Shown here one piece after another: positions 45,015 to 56,199 of a stretch of 64,000 bases of DNA. The first letter of the stretch is position 1; each line of letters begins with the position of its first letter. The DNA is from Perca fluviatilis (lineage: Eukaryota > Chordata > Actinopteri > Perciformes > Percidae), in NCBI RefSeq assembly GCF_010015445.1, contig NC_053132.1:33196501-33260500 (forward strand), read 5' to 3'. The notes under the pieces were generated by a model. That model saw nothing but the letters and a program-made list of their open reading frames with translations, had not been told where the DNA came from and did not search any database. The position numbers and the translations under genes are program-made.

Positions 45015-45470
45015 GCCGGTAAAGGGACATCATTCAGCGGGGAATGTTGAACGAGCGGTGGAAAGCTGACGCTAGCCGGCCACCTGTTTCATCAATCCTG
45101 CTTGCAAGTGTCCGCTCATTAGACAACAAACTGGACTACATCTTACTTCAACCAAACTCCCAACGCAAGTTCAGAGACTGCTGTGTATTTGTTGTTGTGG
45201 AAACATGGCTGAACAACAGCGTACCGGACTATCCAGCTACCAGGCCTGCTGTGAACACGGACTGGTGCTTGCATCCAACTAACTGCTAACTGCTGGTGGA
45301 GTTTGTGACTGTTGGATGCCGACCATTATAATGCATATAATGTGTGTGCACTAAATGTAGCCTGTTTCGAATGTCGTTTTTATATATTTTAATTGTGTAA
45401 CCACTTGAGCCACTGTGAAATGTTGTTTTGTGTCGGGTTGAAATGACAATAACACACACTTGAGTTGAGT
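45015..45470 (+). pseudogene. LINE fragment: endonuclease start joined to 3' end
   Basis: The plus strand encodes SILLASVRSLDNKLDYILLQ, FRDCCVFVVVETWLNNSVPD and, after a deletion and a stop, LLVEFVTVGCRP. These are successive blocks of an AP-endonuclease domain of a Jockey-type LINE (N-V-R-S-L and the catalytic E of ETWL are visible). A UTR-like end with AATGACAATAA follows at 45445-45460. The middle of the element is absent. Confidence 0.75.
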
Positions 45471-45708
45471 TGACTGTCTCACTGTCTGTCTGTCTGTAAA
45501 CGGTAGGCGTGGCTTGGGAGTAGACACTAACGCAGCGAAGCAAGTGCATTCTGCGATTTGGTGTCTTTCATCCACATGAGCCAAAAACACATTTTCTGGC
45601 TTTTCTCGGCCTAGAAGCCACCAATTTCTAAAAAAATTTCACATTTCTAATACATAAGTGACCCAATTTAAAGATATATTCATCTTTCCTACGGTGAAAT
45701 ATCCCTTT

Positions 45709-46204
45709 AATTTAATTAAACTCTAAATAAAATATTTCGGTCCTCACAAACAAAAGAAAGTGTGTGTGTGTGTGTGTGTACATGGAAGTATACTAGCTTG
45801 CCTTTGTAAAAATTTGCATTGGTGGAGCAATGGCTGGGCTTATAATCAGCGGCAGTGATTAACTGGTTCAGTTAAGTGGAGAGGGGGGAACAGACTGGGG
45901 TAATATAGAAGGGGGAAGACGAGGGAGAGCAGCGAAGAGTCAAATATGAAGGAATGAGAGAGGAAAAGAGAAGAGGGGAAAAGAAGAACAAAATATATTG
46001 AAAAGTGACAGGAAGAAGAAACTTGCTGGCCTGGTGGCTGACTCAGGTGCTGAGTGTTGTGAATGTTAAGCAGAGTGGGGTGGGGCAGTGGTGTCCAGGT
46101 CGGGTGATTAATGTTGACACAGTAAGAAGAGGCTAGCATGTTGACATCCATTACTGCTCTCCGCTTAACGAGGCCAGGGCTGTGGAGACACCCACCACAC
46201 CAGG

Positions 46205-46240
<36 letters not shown>

Positions 46241-48098
46241 AGGCAAACTCTCACACGGGCACTAATTCAGCTGCAAAGGATTTACATCCAGAGCCAACAT
46301 TAAGTACCACAGTGGGATATAGTGTGTCCTTTACGTAGTGAGACGGAAAGCGTGGGTGTGGAGGTTAAGGTGGTGTCGGGCAATGAGCTCTCACACCACC
46401 GTGTCTAACTCTTGTCAGACCTTCAAATAGTGTAACCATGACCACAATCTATTATTAATCTGAAGCAAGAGTTTAAGCCACCTAAACTTAAATGGAAAAT
46501 TCCAGTTTATTTCAACATGGGTTTTATTGTTGTCATTTCTTGTAACAATGTAATGACCAGGTTAATGACTGAGATCTGTAAACAGGTGACAACAGCGGCA
46601 TTCCATCAGAAATCAATCCCTTTTTGACCTCACCACTTTAGAGTTGAACACATTTTTTTCCTACATGTTAACCTATATGAGAGTGTTCGAATGGGTGGTT
46701 TGATTAACCAGAATGACCAACCATTCAGGAGACAGGGGCCCTCAAAGTTGACCCATTATTGGACACCCACCCCACCTAAAGACACAGACCTCTTCTTTAA
46801 AAAAAGGATGCTTCTCTGATTATCGGAAAGCTAACACACAAGGTTATCCACAATTAAATTTCATTTTCTTTTTGTCCTTTAAACTTTATTTGCAAAAATT
46901 GTACCCTTTGATTTTTTTCTCATTATTTTATGTTATAAGGTAGACACTTCTTTACATCTGAAGTTTTCATGTGGTACCCGGTATCGGTTAAGACACGCCT
47001 TAATGTTGGCTATCATTTTCTTCACCTTATTACTTCACATTTCAATTTGTTCACCACATGACATGACAAATGATAAAAGGAAGCCCAAATCAGAAAAAAA
47101 TGTGTAGTGCAAAACCATGTGAAGGTGTGAAGATCTTTACTTTATTTTAAGCCACTGGTTAAAGGCTGATGATGTTCTGCCTGTTGCTGTGTATGGCTCC
47201 ACATCGGCTAAATCAACCACGAGTTGATCGGGATTTCTTGGGAAAGTAAATTATGTGGAAGGTCCCTTTGGTTGAAAGAAGTCAATTTCTACCTGATGCT
47301 TCTCTGATCAACAGACACCAGTCTCTGGCATACTGAACTGTGACATAGACTTAGATTTTTTCAAAGGTCAGGACATCGTCCTTAACTGTGATTGGTTCTT
47401 CTATAGAAAAACTGCCATGCCATGACCTTTGTGCTAAAATGGGTTGAAATTAAGATTCCTAGTGCCTAGTTAAGTCCTTGCCTGACTGACACACAGCTTC
47501 AAAAATTATTTTTCAGCAAACCATTTGGATATTGTGAAGTAATCCACTTCAACAGCAGGGATATTATCTTTATAATTGATGTGATCGTCTGTATTTGGTC
47601 CTGAAAGTAAGGTAAGTTTGGGTAAGTGCAAAATCAAGCAGAAGCACCCAGTTGAGTATGAGGAGATCAATAAATCATGCCCTACCTATCCCTTTTTTTC
47701 TAGATCTGGGCAATTAAGTCGGTGGGCAGAGAGAAATTATTACTGAAAAAAATGATAGTAAAACTAAACAAGTGATGTGAGAATGAGTGAGTGAGAATAA
47801 AACAAGGGTTGTATAAAACTGGAATTTTACTTTTAACATACTGTATCTGTCATGCAAGGGTATTGAATGAATAAATACTGGAAGAAATGCTTGCATTAAT
47901 CATTCAAAATATTGTCATTGAAATTAAACCAGGGTACAGTTGTTTTAGATAAATATTCTGTAATAAAGATTATGCTGCTCTCCCTGTGTGTGTACGTGTA
48001 CACAATTCAGCAGTAAGCCAAACTCCATTCAAATGAATACGGGAGTCAGGATATAGCTTCCAAGCTCCTGGTGATTTATTTGGCGTCTCCGTCATAAA
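45709..48098. other. Gene-free interval with microsatellites
   Basis: Contains (GT)n at 45762-45779 and (CA)n at 46210-46239, and purine-rich sequence at 45.88-46.02 kb. The stretch at 46.9-47.6 kb is AT-rich and could be an old retrotransposon, but I see no motif to support that. Confidence 0.4.
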
Positions 48099-49710
48099 CA
48101 GTACAGGCCAAAAGTTTGGACACACCTTCTCATTCAATGCGTTTTCTTTATTTTCATGACTATTTACATTGTAGAGTCTCACTGAAGGCATCAAAACTAT
48201 GAATGAACACATATGGAAATATGTACTTAACAAAAAAGTTGTTGAAACATGTCTTATATTTTAGATTCCTCAAAGTAGCCACCCTTTGCTTTTTTGATAA
48301 CTCTGCAAACCCTTGGTGTTCTCTCAATGAGCTTCATGAGGTAGTCACCTGAAATGGTTTTACCTTCACAGGTGTGCCTTGTCAGGGTTAATTAGTGGAA
48401 TGTTTTCCCTTATTAATGGGGTTGGGACCATCAGTTGTGTTGTGAAGAAGTCAGGTTGATACACAGCCGACCGCCCTATTGGACAATTGTTAGAATTCAT
48501 ATTATGGCAAGAACCAATCAGCTAAGTAAAGAGAAACGAGTGGCCATCATTACTTTAACAAATGAAGGTCAGTCAGTCCGGAAAATTGCAAAAACTTTGA
48601 ATGTGTCCCCAAGTGCAGTTGCAAAAACCATCAAGCGCTACAACGAAACTGGCTCATATGATGACCGCCCCAGGAAAGGAAGACCAAGAGTCACCTCTGC
48701 TGCTGAGGATAAATTCATCCGAGTCACCAGCCTCAGAAATCACAAGTTAACAGCTCAGATTAGAGACCAGATGAATGCCACACAGAGTTCTAGCAGCAGA
48801 CACATCTCTAGAACAACTGTTAAGAGGAGACTGTGCGAATCAGGCCTTCATGGTCAAGTAGCTGCTAGGAAACCACTGCTGCTAAGCAGAGGAAATTTTT
48901 GAAACAAAAAGACAAGAAGATTTGTTGGGGCCAAACAAAAAGGAATGGAATTAGAAAAAGACCAGTGGAAATCTGTGCTTTGGTCTGATGAGTCCAAATT
49001 TGAGATCTTTGGTTCCAACCGGCGTGTCTTTGTGCGACACAGAAAAGGTGAACGGATGGATTCTACATGCCTGGTTCCCACTGTGAAGCATGGAGGAGGA
49101 GGTGTGATGGTGGGGGGGGGCTTTGCTGGTGACACTGTTGGGGATTTATTCAAAATTGAAGGCATACTGAACCAGCATGGCTACCACAGCATCCTGCAGC
49201 GACATGCCATCCCATCCGGTTTGCGTTTAGTTGGACCATCATTTATTTTTCAACAGGACAATGACCCCAAACACACCTCCAGGCTGTGTAAGGGCTATTT
49301 GACCAAGAAGGAGAGTGATGGAGTGCTGCGCCAGATGACCTGGCCTCCACAGTCACCGGACCTGAACCCAATCGAGATGGTTTGGGGTGAGCTGGACCGC
49401 AAAGTGAAGTGCTAAGCATCTCTGGGAACTCCTTCAAGACTGTTGGAAAACCATTTCAGGTGACTACCTCATTCAAGAAAATGCCATGAGTGTGCAAAGC
49501 AGTAATCCGAGCAAAGGGTGGCTACTTTGAAGAAACTAGAATATAAGACATGTTTTCAGTTATTTCACACTTTTTTGTTAAGTAACATAATTCCACGTGT
49601 TCATTCATATTTTTCATGCCTTCAGTGAGAATCTACAATGTAAATAGTCATGAAAATAAAAGGAAACGCATTGAATGAGAAGGGTTTGTCCAAACATTTG
49701 GCCTGTACTG
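48099..49710 (+). mobile_element. Tc1 family transposon (DD38E type)
   Basis: The left end CAGTACAGGCCAAAAGTTTG (48099) is inverted at the right end (49710). Long inverted arms of roughly 200 bp are well conserved (CATTCAATGCGTTTTCTTTA, TTTTCATGACTATTTACATT). TA follows the right end (49711-49712), and on the left it has mutated to AA. A single transposase gene on the plus strand lies between the arms. From memory, similar elements occur in many fish and have been reported in lampreys. Confidence 0.9.
48504..49546 (+). pseudogene. Tc1 transposase, DD38E spacing, frameshifted
   Basis: The enzyme binds the TIRs and moves the element into TA. The ATG at 48504 opens ARTNQLSKEKRVAIITLTNE with a paired-like helix-turn-helix (GQSVRKIAKTLNVSPSAVAK) and a GRPR hook (KGRPRVT). 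The second helical unit ISRTTVKRRL follows. The frame shifts near 48895. The next frame (48945-49415) has VLWSDESKFEIFG (first D, codon 48987), FIFQQDNDPKHTS (second D, codon 49257) and SPDLNPIEMVW (E, codon 49374), with 38 residues between the last two. A stop after DRKVKC comes from a short deletion near 49411. The true end, GYFEETRI-stop, is recognisable at about 49546. VMVGGG replaces the usual VMVWG within a G run at 49110. Confidence 0.9.
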
Positions 49711-50082
49711 TACAGTATGAACAGGAGTGAAACTGTAGAACATAAACAAAAATATACAATAAGTAAGATCCACAATCAAAGTATACCCTGTAGTATAAAC
49801 TCCACATAAGTACTATGCATCAGTTGTATAGTGATTTAAGTATACAGTATACATAGCATGCAGTTAAGCTGATAACTTGCTAAAGTACATGTGGTTTAGC
49901 TTAGGATTGACTAATTTACAGAAAATAGGCTTAGTAAAACATTCATCCCAAAAATAATGTCCAGATATTGTTCTATGCTCTGTGCGAAATTAGTACTTAC
50001 AGACGATGCTTTCAAAGGCATAAACAAAGGAAGGATTGCAGCAGATGATATGTGAGTCCGTTCAGCAAAATTACCAAGTGCA
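49711..50082. other. No recognisable feature
   Basis: AT-rich sequence between the Tc1 copy and the hairpin. No coding signal. Confidence 0.4.
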
Positions 50083-50147
50083 TTTCGCTGCAGCCTGCAG
50101 GAAGGCGGGGCTTGATGTCAAGTCCCTTCCTGCAGGCTGCAGCGAAA
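50083..50147. repeat. Near-perfect 65-nt hairpin with 23-bp arms
   Basis: TTTCGCTGCAGCCTGCAGGA (from 50083, arm to 50105) is perfectly inverted at 50125-50147. The 19-nt loop contains CTTGA-TG-TCAAG, which could extend the stem. The sequence is GC-rich in an AT-rich neighbourhood. It could be a cruciform-forming transposon remnant or a pre-miRNA-like hairpin, and nothing else in the sequence decides between them. Confidence 0.85.
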
Positions 50148-50356
50148 ATTTTATATCCATAAATGTAAATCCGAATATTCACCAATTTAAAAATTACATG
50201 AAATTATATTTTGAAACTTTAAAAGGACTGACAAATAAGAAAGCCATCCGGACTCTGAACATTTACAATGCCTTACAACCTCTTTAATGTATATTTAATG
50301 TGCCCCTTTTTCGTGTATGTATGTATGCATTTAATGTTTTCAATGTGTTTATGTAT

Positions 50357-50952
50357 GGTCCGTGTACTTTTTCATTCATTCGATTTTCATTTCATAAACA
50401 GGTATTAAAAAACTAAAAACAAATGGTTATTTGATTTTCGTTTTAAAATACAAAATTTGAAATTGAAATAAAAGGCGTTTTTTCCTTTTCATGGTCAAAA
50501 GGGGATGGGAGAAATTTAAAATATGCTTTGATTTTCATTTTCTATTTCATATAACAAAAAATAAAATCACTTGAAAATAGAAACGAAAAAAGGCCTGTTT
50601 TTTTTTCATATTCAGAGACCGGATGTTGTCATTTCCAAGGCAACAGCGCCAGCCGGTCCGTGTACTTTTTCGTTCATTCGATTTTCATTTCATGAACAGG
50701 TATTAAAAAACAAAAAAACGAATGGTTATTTGATTTTCGTTTTAAAACACGACATTTGAAATTGAAATACAATGCGTTTTTTCTTTTTCATTGTCGAAAT
50801 GGGATGGGAGAAATTTAAAATATGCTGTGATTTTCATTTTCTATTTTATATAACAAAAATAAAATCACTCGAAAACAGAAACGAAAAAAGGCTTGTTTTT
50901 TCATATTCAGAGACCGGATGTTGTCATTTCCAAGGCAACAGCGCCAGCCTAG
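50357..50952 (+). repeat. Tandem 298-bp duplication
   Basis: Unit 50357-50654 is repeated at 50655-50952 with about 90 percent or better identity. Both begin GGTCCGTGTACTTTTTC and end CCAAGGCAACAGCGCCAGCC. This duplicates the terminal segment of the element and leaves two left ends. Confidence 0.85.
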
Positions 50953-51597
50953 CCTACCAGTGTTCAGCCCAGGCCAAAATTACTTTGGAAACCTAGCTAT
51001 ACTCTTGATAATCCTTGGGGGGAATTTTATTTCATAATGTCACATGTATTTATTACCCTCTCTCCCTGCCTCCCTGTCATCTACCGCAGACAACTTCGCC
51101 CCAAGAGAGTCGAACCAGCCGGAGCAAATAGACTTTCGGTTCACGGCTGTAACGTTACCGTTACGCCACCGTTAACAATCCCAGCAAACGTTCTGTTGCT
51201 GCCGTTAAGCTTGCTGATCTGGCAGAGAGTCACCGGGGGTTCGGGATCAGATCATGGGGATCAGACCTCCGGTGCTGGGTCTAATATTGTAATATTAGCT
51301 GCTGCTGCAGCTAGCTAGCAGGTAGCCACCAGCCCTGTGACCTCGGTCCTCGCGGTTCGCTCCCCGGGACTGACTCTGCAGAGCTGGCGTTACCCGCTCT
51401 ATGATCAATGAGCAATGATCAAGGATTACCAAATTTCTCTCTCATATTGCTCCTCATAACCACTGAAAACTGTCAAAAATCTAACCCAGAGTACAATTAT
51501 TATGGACGTTAGCTGACATTAAGGGTTTCTGCTTCATTGAGGGAAATTGTAAGGAAAAGCTTAACGTGTTAACCATTAAGCTTTTTCGACTAAGCGA

Positions 51598-51631
51598 TTT
51601 TTGATCACTGTTTATAAACAGTGATCAAAAA
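51598..51631. repeat. Perfect 34-bp palindrome
   Basis: TTTTTGATCACTGTTTA is immediately followed by its reverse complement with no spacer. It sits in the unpaired centre of the large inverted-repeat element. Confidence 0.9.
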
Positions 51632-53127
51632 ATCTAACCCAAAGTCGTTATGGACGTTATCTGACTGATAACTGACTGATATTTGATTGATCATTGTTTA
51701 GGTACATTAAAGTTAAGCTTTTTCACGTTAAGCGTTTTAAGAATGTCCCGCTGCTGCTGTGTGTGGGGACATCTGTAGCCTATAACTTCCGTTTTTCCCC
51801 CTTTACATAAATATACATATGGCTATGAAATAGATCATGAAATACGAGGCGTTAGTCATAATAGTTCAATAGCCTAAATACGTGTATGTTTTACTATGTA
51901 TTTCGAGGGGACTTTTATTTATTCCATCTATTTATATGCACGGTATATATTAAAGGAAGTTTGGGTTATCTCAACTCAGACGCAGACTAAAAGCAGCAGC
52001 AAGCCTGCCTGACATCAGTGCATCATAGCATATCACTATCCGCAAATAAAATAAAATATGAATAAATCACCAGCGCGCAGATTCCCAGCTCAGCTAGGAG
52101 CGGTAACGCAGCTCTGCAGACGGACCAGAGTCAGCCAGCACTGGGGGCGAACCGTGGGGACCGAGGTCACAGGGCTGGTGGCTATTCGCTAGCTAACTGC
52201 AGCAGCAGCTAATATTAGAATAGACCCAGCACCGGAGGTCTGATCCCCATGATCTGATCCCGAACCGCCGGTGACTCTCTGCCAGATCAGCAACAGAAAG
52301 TTTGCTGGGATTGTTAACGGTGCGTAACGGGTAACGTTACAGCCGTGAACTGAAAGTTTGTTTCCTCAGCTGGTCTCGTTAATTGCGGAGTTGTTCGGCG
52401 GCGGTAGAGACAGGAGTCAGAGGGAGGCAGGAGAGAGGGGAATGTAGCCATGTGGCGTAATGAAATAAATTTCCCCCAAGCATTATCAAGAGCACAGGTT
52501 TCCAAAGTAATTTTAGCCTGGGCGGAAAGCAACACTGGTAGGCTAGGCTGGCTGTTGCCTTGGAAATGACAACATCCGGTCTCTGAATATGAAAAAACAA
52601 ACCTTTTTTCATTTCTATTTCCGAGTGATTTTATTTTTGTTATATGAAATAGAAAATGAAAATCACAGCATATTTTTAATTTCTCCCATCCCCTTTTGAC
52701 CATGAAAAGGAAAAAAATGCCTTGTATTTCAATTTCAATTGTTGTATTTTAAAACAAAAATCAAATAACCATTTGTTTTTTGTTTTTTAAGTCTGTTTAT
52801 GAAATGAAAATCGAATGAACGAAAAAGTACACGGACCTTATATGTATTGCCTCATTTATATATTTCATGAAATGAAAATCGAATGACCAAAACCATATTA
52901 CCTACCATATTTGCTTTAACCCAGGCTGCAGGGGACATTCTAAAATGCTTAACGTGAAAAAAACGCTTAACCATCAATATATTTCTCATGGCTGTATCTT
53001 GCCATGAACAAAAAAACTAAACCGAAATCCAACGATTATAGAAGTTATCTCACATTAACGTTTTCTTCTTAATTGGTGCCTATGGCGAGGAAAAAGCTTA
53101 CGTAGTTTAATGTACCTAAACAACGAT

Positions 53128-53905
53128 CAATGATTACCAAATTTCTCTCTCATATTGCTCCTCATAACCACTGAAAATTGTCAAAAAATCTAACCCAAAG
53201 TCCAATTAATATGGACGTTAGCTGACTGATAACTGACTGGTATCTGATTGATCATTGTTTAGGTACATTAAACCACGTTAAGCTTTTTCATGTTAAGTGT
53301 TTTAGAATGTCCGTTTTTTGCCCCTCTTTACATAAATATACATAAATATGGCTATGAGATCGATCATGAAATACATAAATGAGGCAATACATATATGATC
53401 ATAGGCATTAGTCATTATTGTTAAATAGCCTAAATACATATGTTTTACTTACTTATTCATTTCAGGGGACTTTTATTTATAGTCTATAGTCTATATGCAA
53501 GTTATATTCAAAGAAAGTTTTGTTATCTTACAGACTCCGACTAAAAGCAACTAGCAAGTCTGCCTGGCATCAGTGCATCATAGCATATCACTATCTGCAA
53601 AGAAAAGAAAATATGAATAAATCACGACCGCGGCAGATTCCCAGCTCAGCTAGAGTGGGTAATGCCAGCTCTGCAGACGGACCAGAGTCAGTCAGCACCG
53701 GGGGGCGAACCGGGGACTCAGGTCACAGGGCTGGTGGCTAGCTGCTAGCTAGCTGCAGCAGCTAATATTAGAATATTAGACCCAGCATCGGAGGTCTGAT
53801 CCCCATGATCTGATCCCGAACCGCTGGTGACTCTCTGCCAGATCAGAGTATAGGTTTCCAAAGTAATTTTAGCCTGGGCTGAAAGCAACACTAGTAGTCA
53901 TAGTC
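53128..53905 (+). repeat. Third, direct copy of the element's centre and right arm
   Basis: Sequence from ACCAAATTTCTCTCTCATAT (53134) to GCCTGGGCTGAAAGCAACAC repeats 51422 to 52545 in the same orientation. A deletion of about 200 bp falls after GCCAGATCAG. The linker 52838-53127 also holds inverted scraps of the centre (CTTAACGTGAAAAAAACGCT, TAATGTACCTAAACAACGAT). The whole 50.36-53.9 kb block is thus one expanded repeat complex. Confidence 0.8.
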
Positions 53906-55830
53906 ATTTCAAAAACCCTTTAGCTATCTATGATTGTTTGATTGCTAATGTTAGCTCATAGACTGTGTGTTAGCTCAAAAAGCCCTTAGCATCTTGTAAG
54001 CTACTTGTCGCAAAGTGACGCATGCGCAACTCAAAAATACGGCTGCATACTAAAAACTAAAAGGGCTGACTTTCCTGTTCTGGGTCAAAGTGCATATCAA
54101 ACTAAAAGAAATGTAAAGGGCCAGTAGGGGGTTAATTAACTAAACCTGAAGGCAAAACTAAGATTTCTCACATGTATGTAAGATTGAAGTTATACACGCA
54201 TGCACACACGCACACACGCATACACACACATTCCACATACATTTCTTCCCTGCTACTGACAAAGAGCTGAGAAGATTCAAAGATATGGATTGAATGCTGA
54301 GCATATGCACAATTTTCACAAATACACACAGTGATACACACACCTTTCCAACAATTCATCTGCACTGCCATCCACTTCACCTGCCACCATGGACCAAGCA
54401 TGGGGTCCAATAGTTCTTTGATTGCTCTAAGTATATCTGGCTCTCCATTCTTCTCTCTCTGCTTTCAGCCCCTTTGTGTCACCTCAGACAGAGAGAATGT
54501 GCTTGAAAGTTACTATCTGCTGGATGGCATCACTGACAAATGCTGAATCCCTGAACCTCGGGAGCTCCACGCCACCCTCATTATCACAAAACCCTTTCTG
54601 CTCTTTGAAGGAGGCCAAGTGATAAAGGCAGCGGCAGCTTCCAATGCAACTCCCGCCTCCACCTCCCACTCCGACAGAATCTGAGTCTCAATCAGTCAGA
54701 GAGAGGTAGAGAGATTAAACCCAAACCTGCCGCTTCAAAGGGGCCCCAGAACCTCCTTCTTTAGAAAGGAGCTAAAGTAGCATTAACACTGAGGCAAATG
54801 TGACTAGAAGTCAATTACCTGCTGGAGAGTGGTAATGGAGATGATTGTAGAAACGTGAGCGGCTTGAGTCCTGTGATGGGTTACACTATTATAAAAGCCG
54901 GGTGCTTTGTCCTTGTCTGTTCTGATTGCGGGGCTAAATGAGGAGGAGTGAGAGTGTTTGACAAAGCAAGAAACAGAACCATCAGCAGCGATAATCCACA
55001 AGAATGTTTTCCCTTCTTTTTTTCAAGGGAGAAAAGGGAGAGTGGGCCAGTCATGTTCTTCAAATTTTGCCACCAGTCCAGACAGATTGGTCAGGTTTCT
55101 TTTGAATTTGCAATTATATGTGCACACTATAGCAGTCGGTTGGCAGCTTCGTCCACAGCACTTTCATCAGTCTTTCAGAAGTCTTTTCTTTCTTATTACA
55201 AGAACATTGATCTGGATTTATCACTGGGAAGCCCAACAGGCAACAGGATCTACTTACAGAAACCACATCAAAATCACAACCCCACATACAGTCCATATCA
55301 TCAAGGACATATCAAGAGCAGAGTTGAAATTCTCATCATGATCTTCAGCTTTTTAACATCGAGATGTAAGAAAACAAAATGCAAAAAAAAAATATTATTT
55401 AAAGAAAATGAAAGGCAAAGAGGAGAGAGAGGAAGAAGAAGAGTTAGACAAAAGGAGCTACCCAGAGGCCCAGTTGGCCTTTCAAAGATTTCTGATCTCA
55501 CTTTGTCCTCTAAGACTTCTTACAGCGTGCTATGCAATTCTCAAGTTCACTCAAAAGACAAATGGGAAGCCAAACTTTTTGGGGAGCACTAATTAAGCCA
55601 GTTGGTTAGGAAACATAGATTGTGTGAGCGAATTAGTGTTTGAGTGCATGGATGTGTTTGTCAATGGATGCATTGCCTAGGATGTGGGTGTGATTACACA
55701 AACCTGCGATCGCAAGTCTTTGCTGCTCTGACCACTCCACACCAACACAATCCCATCAATAGGATGCCTCAATACGATTGATCTCTTTCTCTCTTTCCCC
55801 CCTCCCTTTCTCTGTCTGTAGTCGACCGGC
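53906..55830. other. Gene-free interval
   Basis: No convincing coding region. A CA-rich stretch lies at 54195-54235. The longest frame (54948-55592, 214 codons) has no recognisable motif and overlaps A/G-rich low-complexity sequence (ERQRGERGRRRVR), so I do not call it. Parts of 54.5-54.9 kb look unique. Confidence 0.4.
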
Positions 55831-55837
55831 ATACCCA

Positions 55838-55910
55838 GGGGCGTAGCACAAAATTCTGGGCCCTGTAGAAAGGCATTCTATATGGGCCCCTCCCTGCATT
55901 CACAGCTATT
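55838..55910 (+). repeat. Dispersed repeat end (CAGGGGCGTAGCACAAAATT)
   Basis: CCCAGGGGCGTAGCACAAAA and TCTGGGCCCTGTAGAAAG resemble, from memory, the terminus of a fish hAT-like non-autonomous repeat. The other end was not found. Confidence 0.4.
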
Positions 55911-56199
55911 CAGTTTAGCATCTTTTTGGGTACTCAGTCCCATTTCCACCCCCAGTCCGACACCCCTGCCCTTACTCACCTCACTACCATTTGCCATTGA
56001 CCACCCAGGCCCAGCTAGATTGATAGCAAAACAGAGGGACGTGACCACTCGCTGCTCTTGAATATTTGCCTCCCAGCGTGTTATATTGACCTCCACACGA
56101 CAATCATTTCCTCCTGACCCTGTGGGGTTGACATGAAGCCCGATTTCAGACCCATGAAGGTCTCTCATGTTAAGGCACGAGGGTAACTTTTGTTTTATA

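Larger units (their letters stand above)
43825..45708. mobile_element. TTAA-type element with AAAGGGATATTTCACCG ends
   Basis: AAAGGGATATTTCACCG (43825-43841) is perfectly inverted at 45692-45708. TTAA is present on the right side (45707-45710) but degraded to GGAA on the left. The ends resemble the TTAA-flanked Kolobok/piggyBac-like MITEs of fish (TTAAAGGGATA-type). Inside are a second TTAA MITE and two LINE scraps, so the original element was small and has been filled by later insertions. Confidence 0.6.
50357..52837. mobile_element. Non-coding element with GGTCCGTGTAC ends and about 745-bp inverted arms
   Basis: The left end GGTCCGTGTACTTTTTC (50357) is inverted at 52821-52837. A long inverted repeat pairs about 50655-51400 with about 52096-52837, including GGCAACAGCGCCAGC, ACCGGATGTTGTCATTTCCA and GATCTGGCAGAGAGTCACCG. 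The unpaired centre is 51400-52096. The left side has a tandem 298-bp duplication. No frame resembles a transposase or replicase. Both flanks contain TTATGTAT/TTATATGTAT, a possible target duplication. Class unknown. Confidence 0.7.

Noticed and set aside
46138..46338. Short frame with Thr-His run
   Set aside because: Translated (CA)n at 46210-46239.
54948..55592. 214-codon plus-strand open frame
   Set aside because: No recognisable domain, A/G-rich low-complexity residues and no splice or promoter context. Length alone is not enough in this AT-rich DNA.
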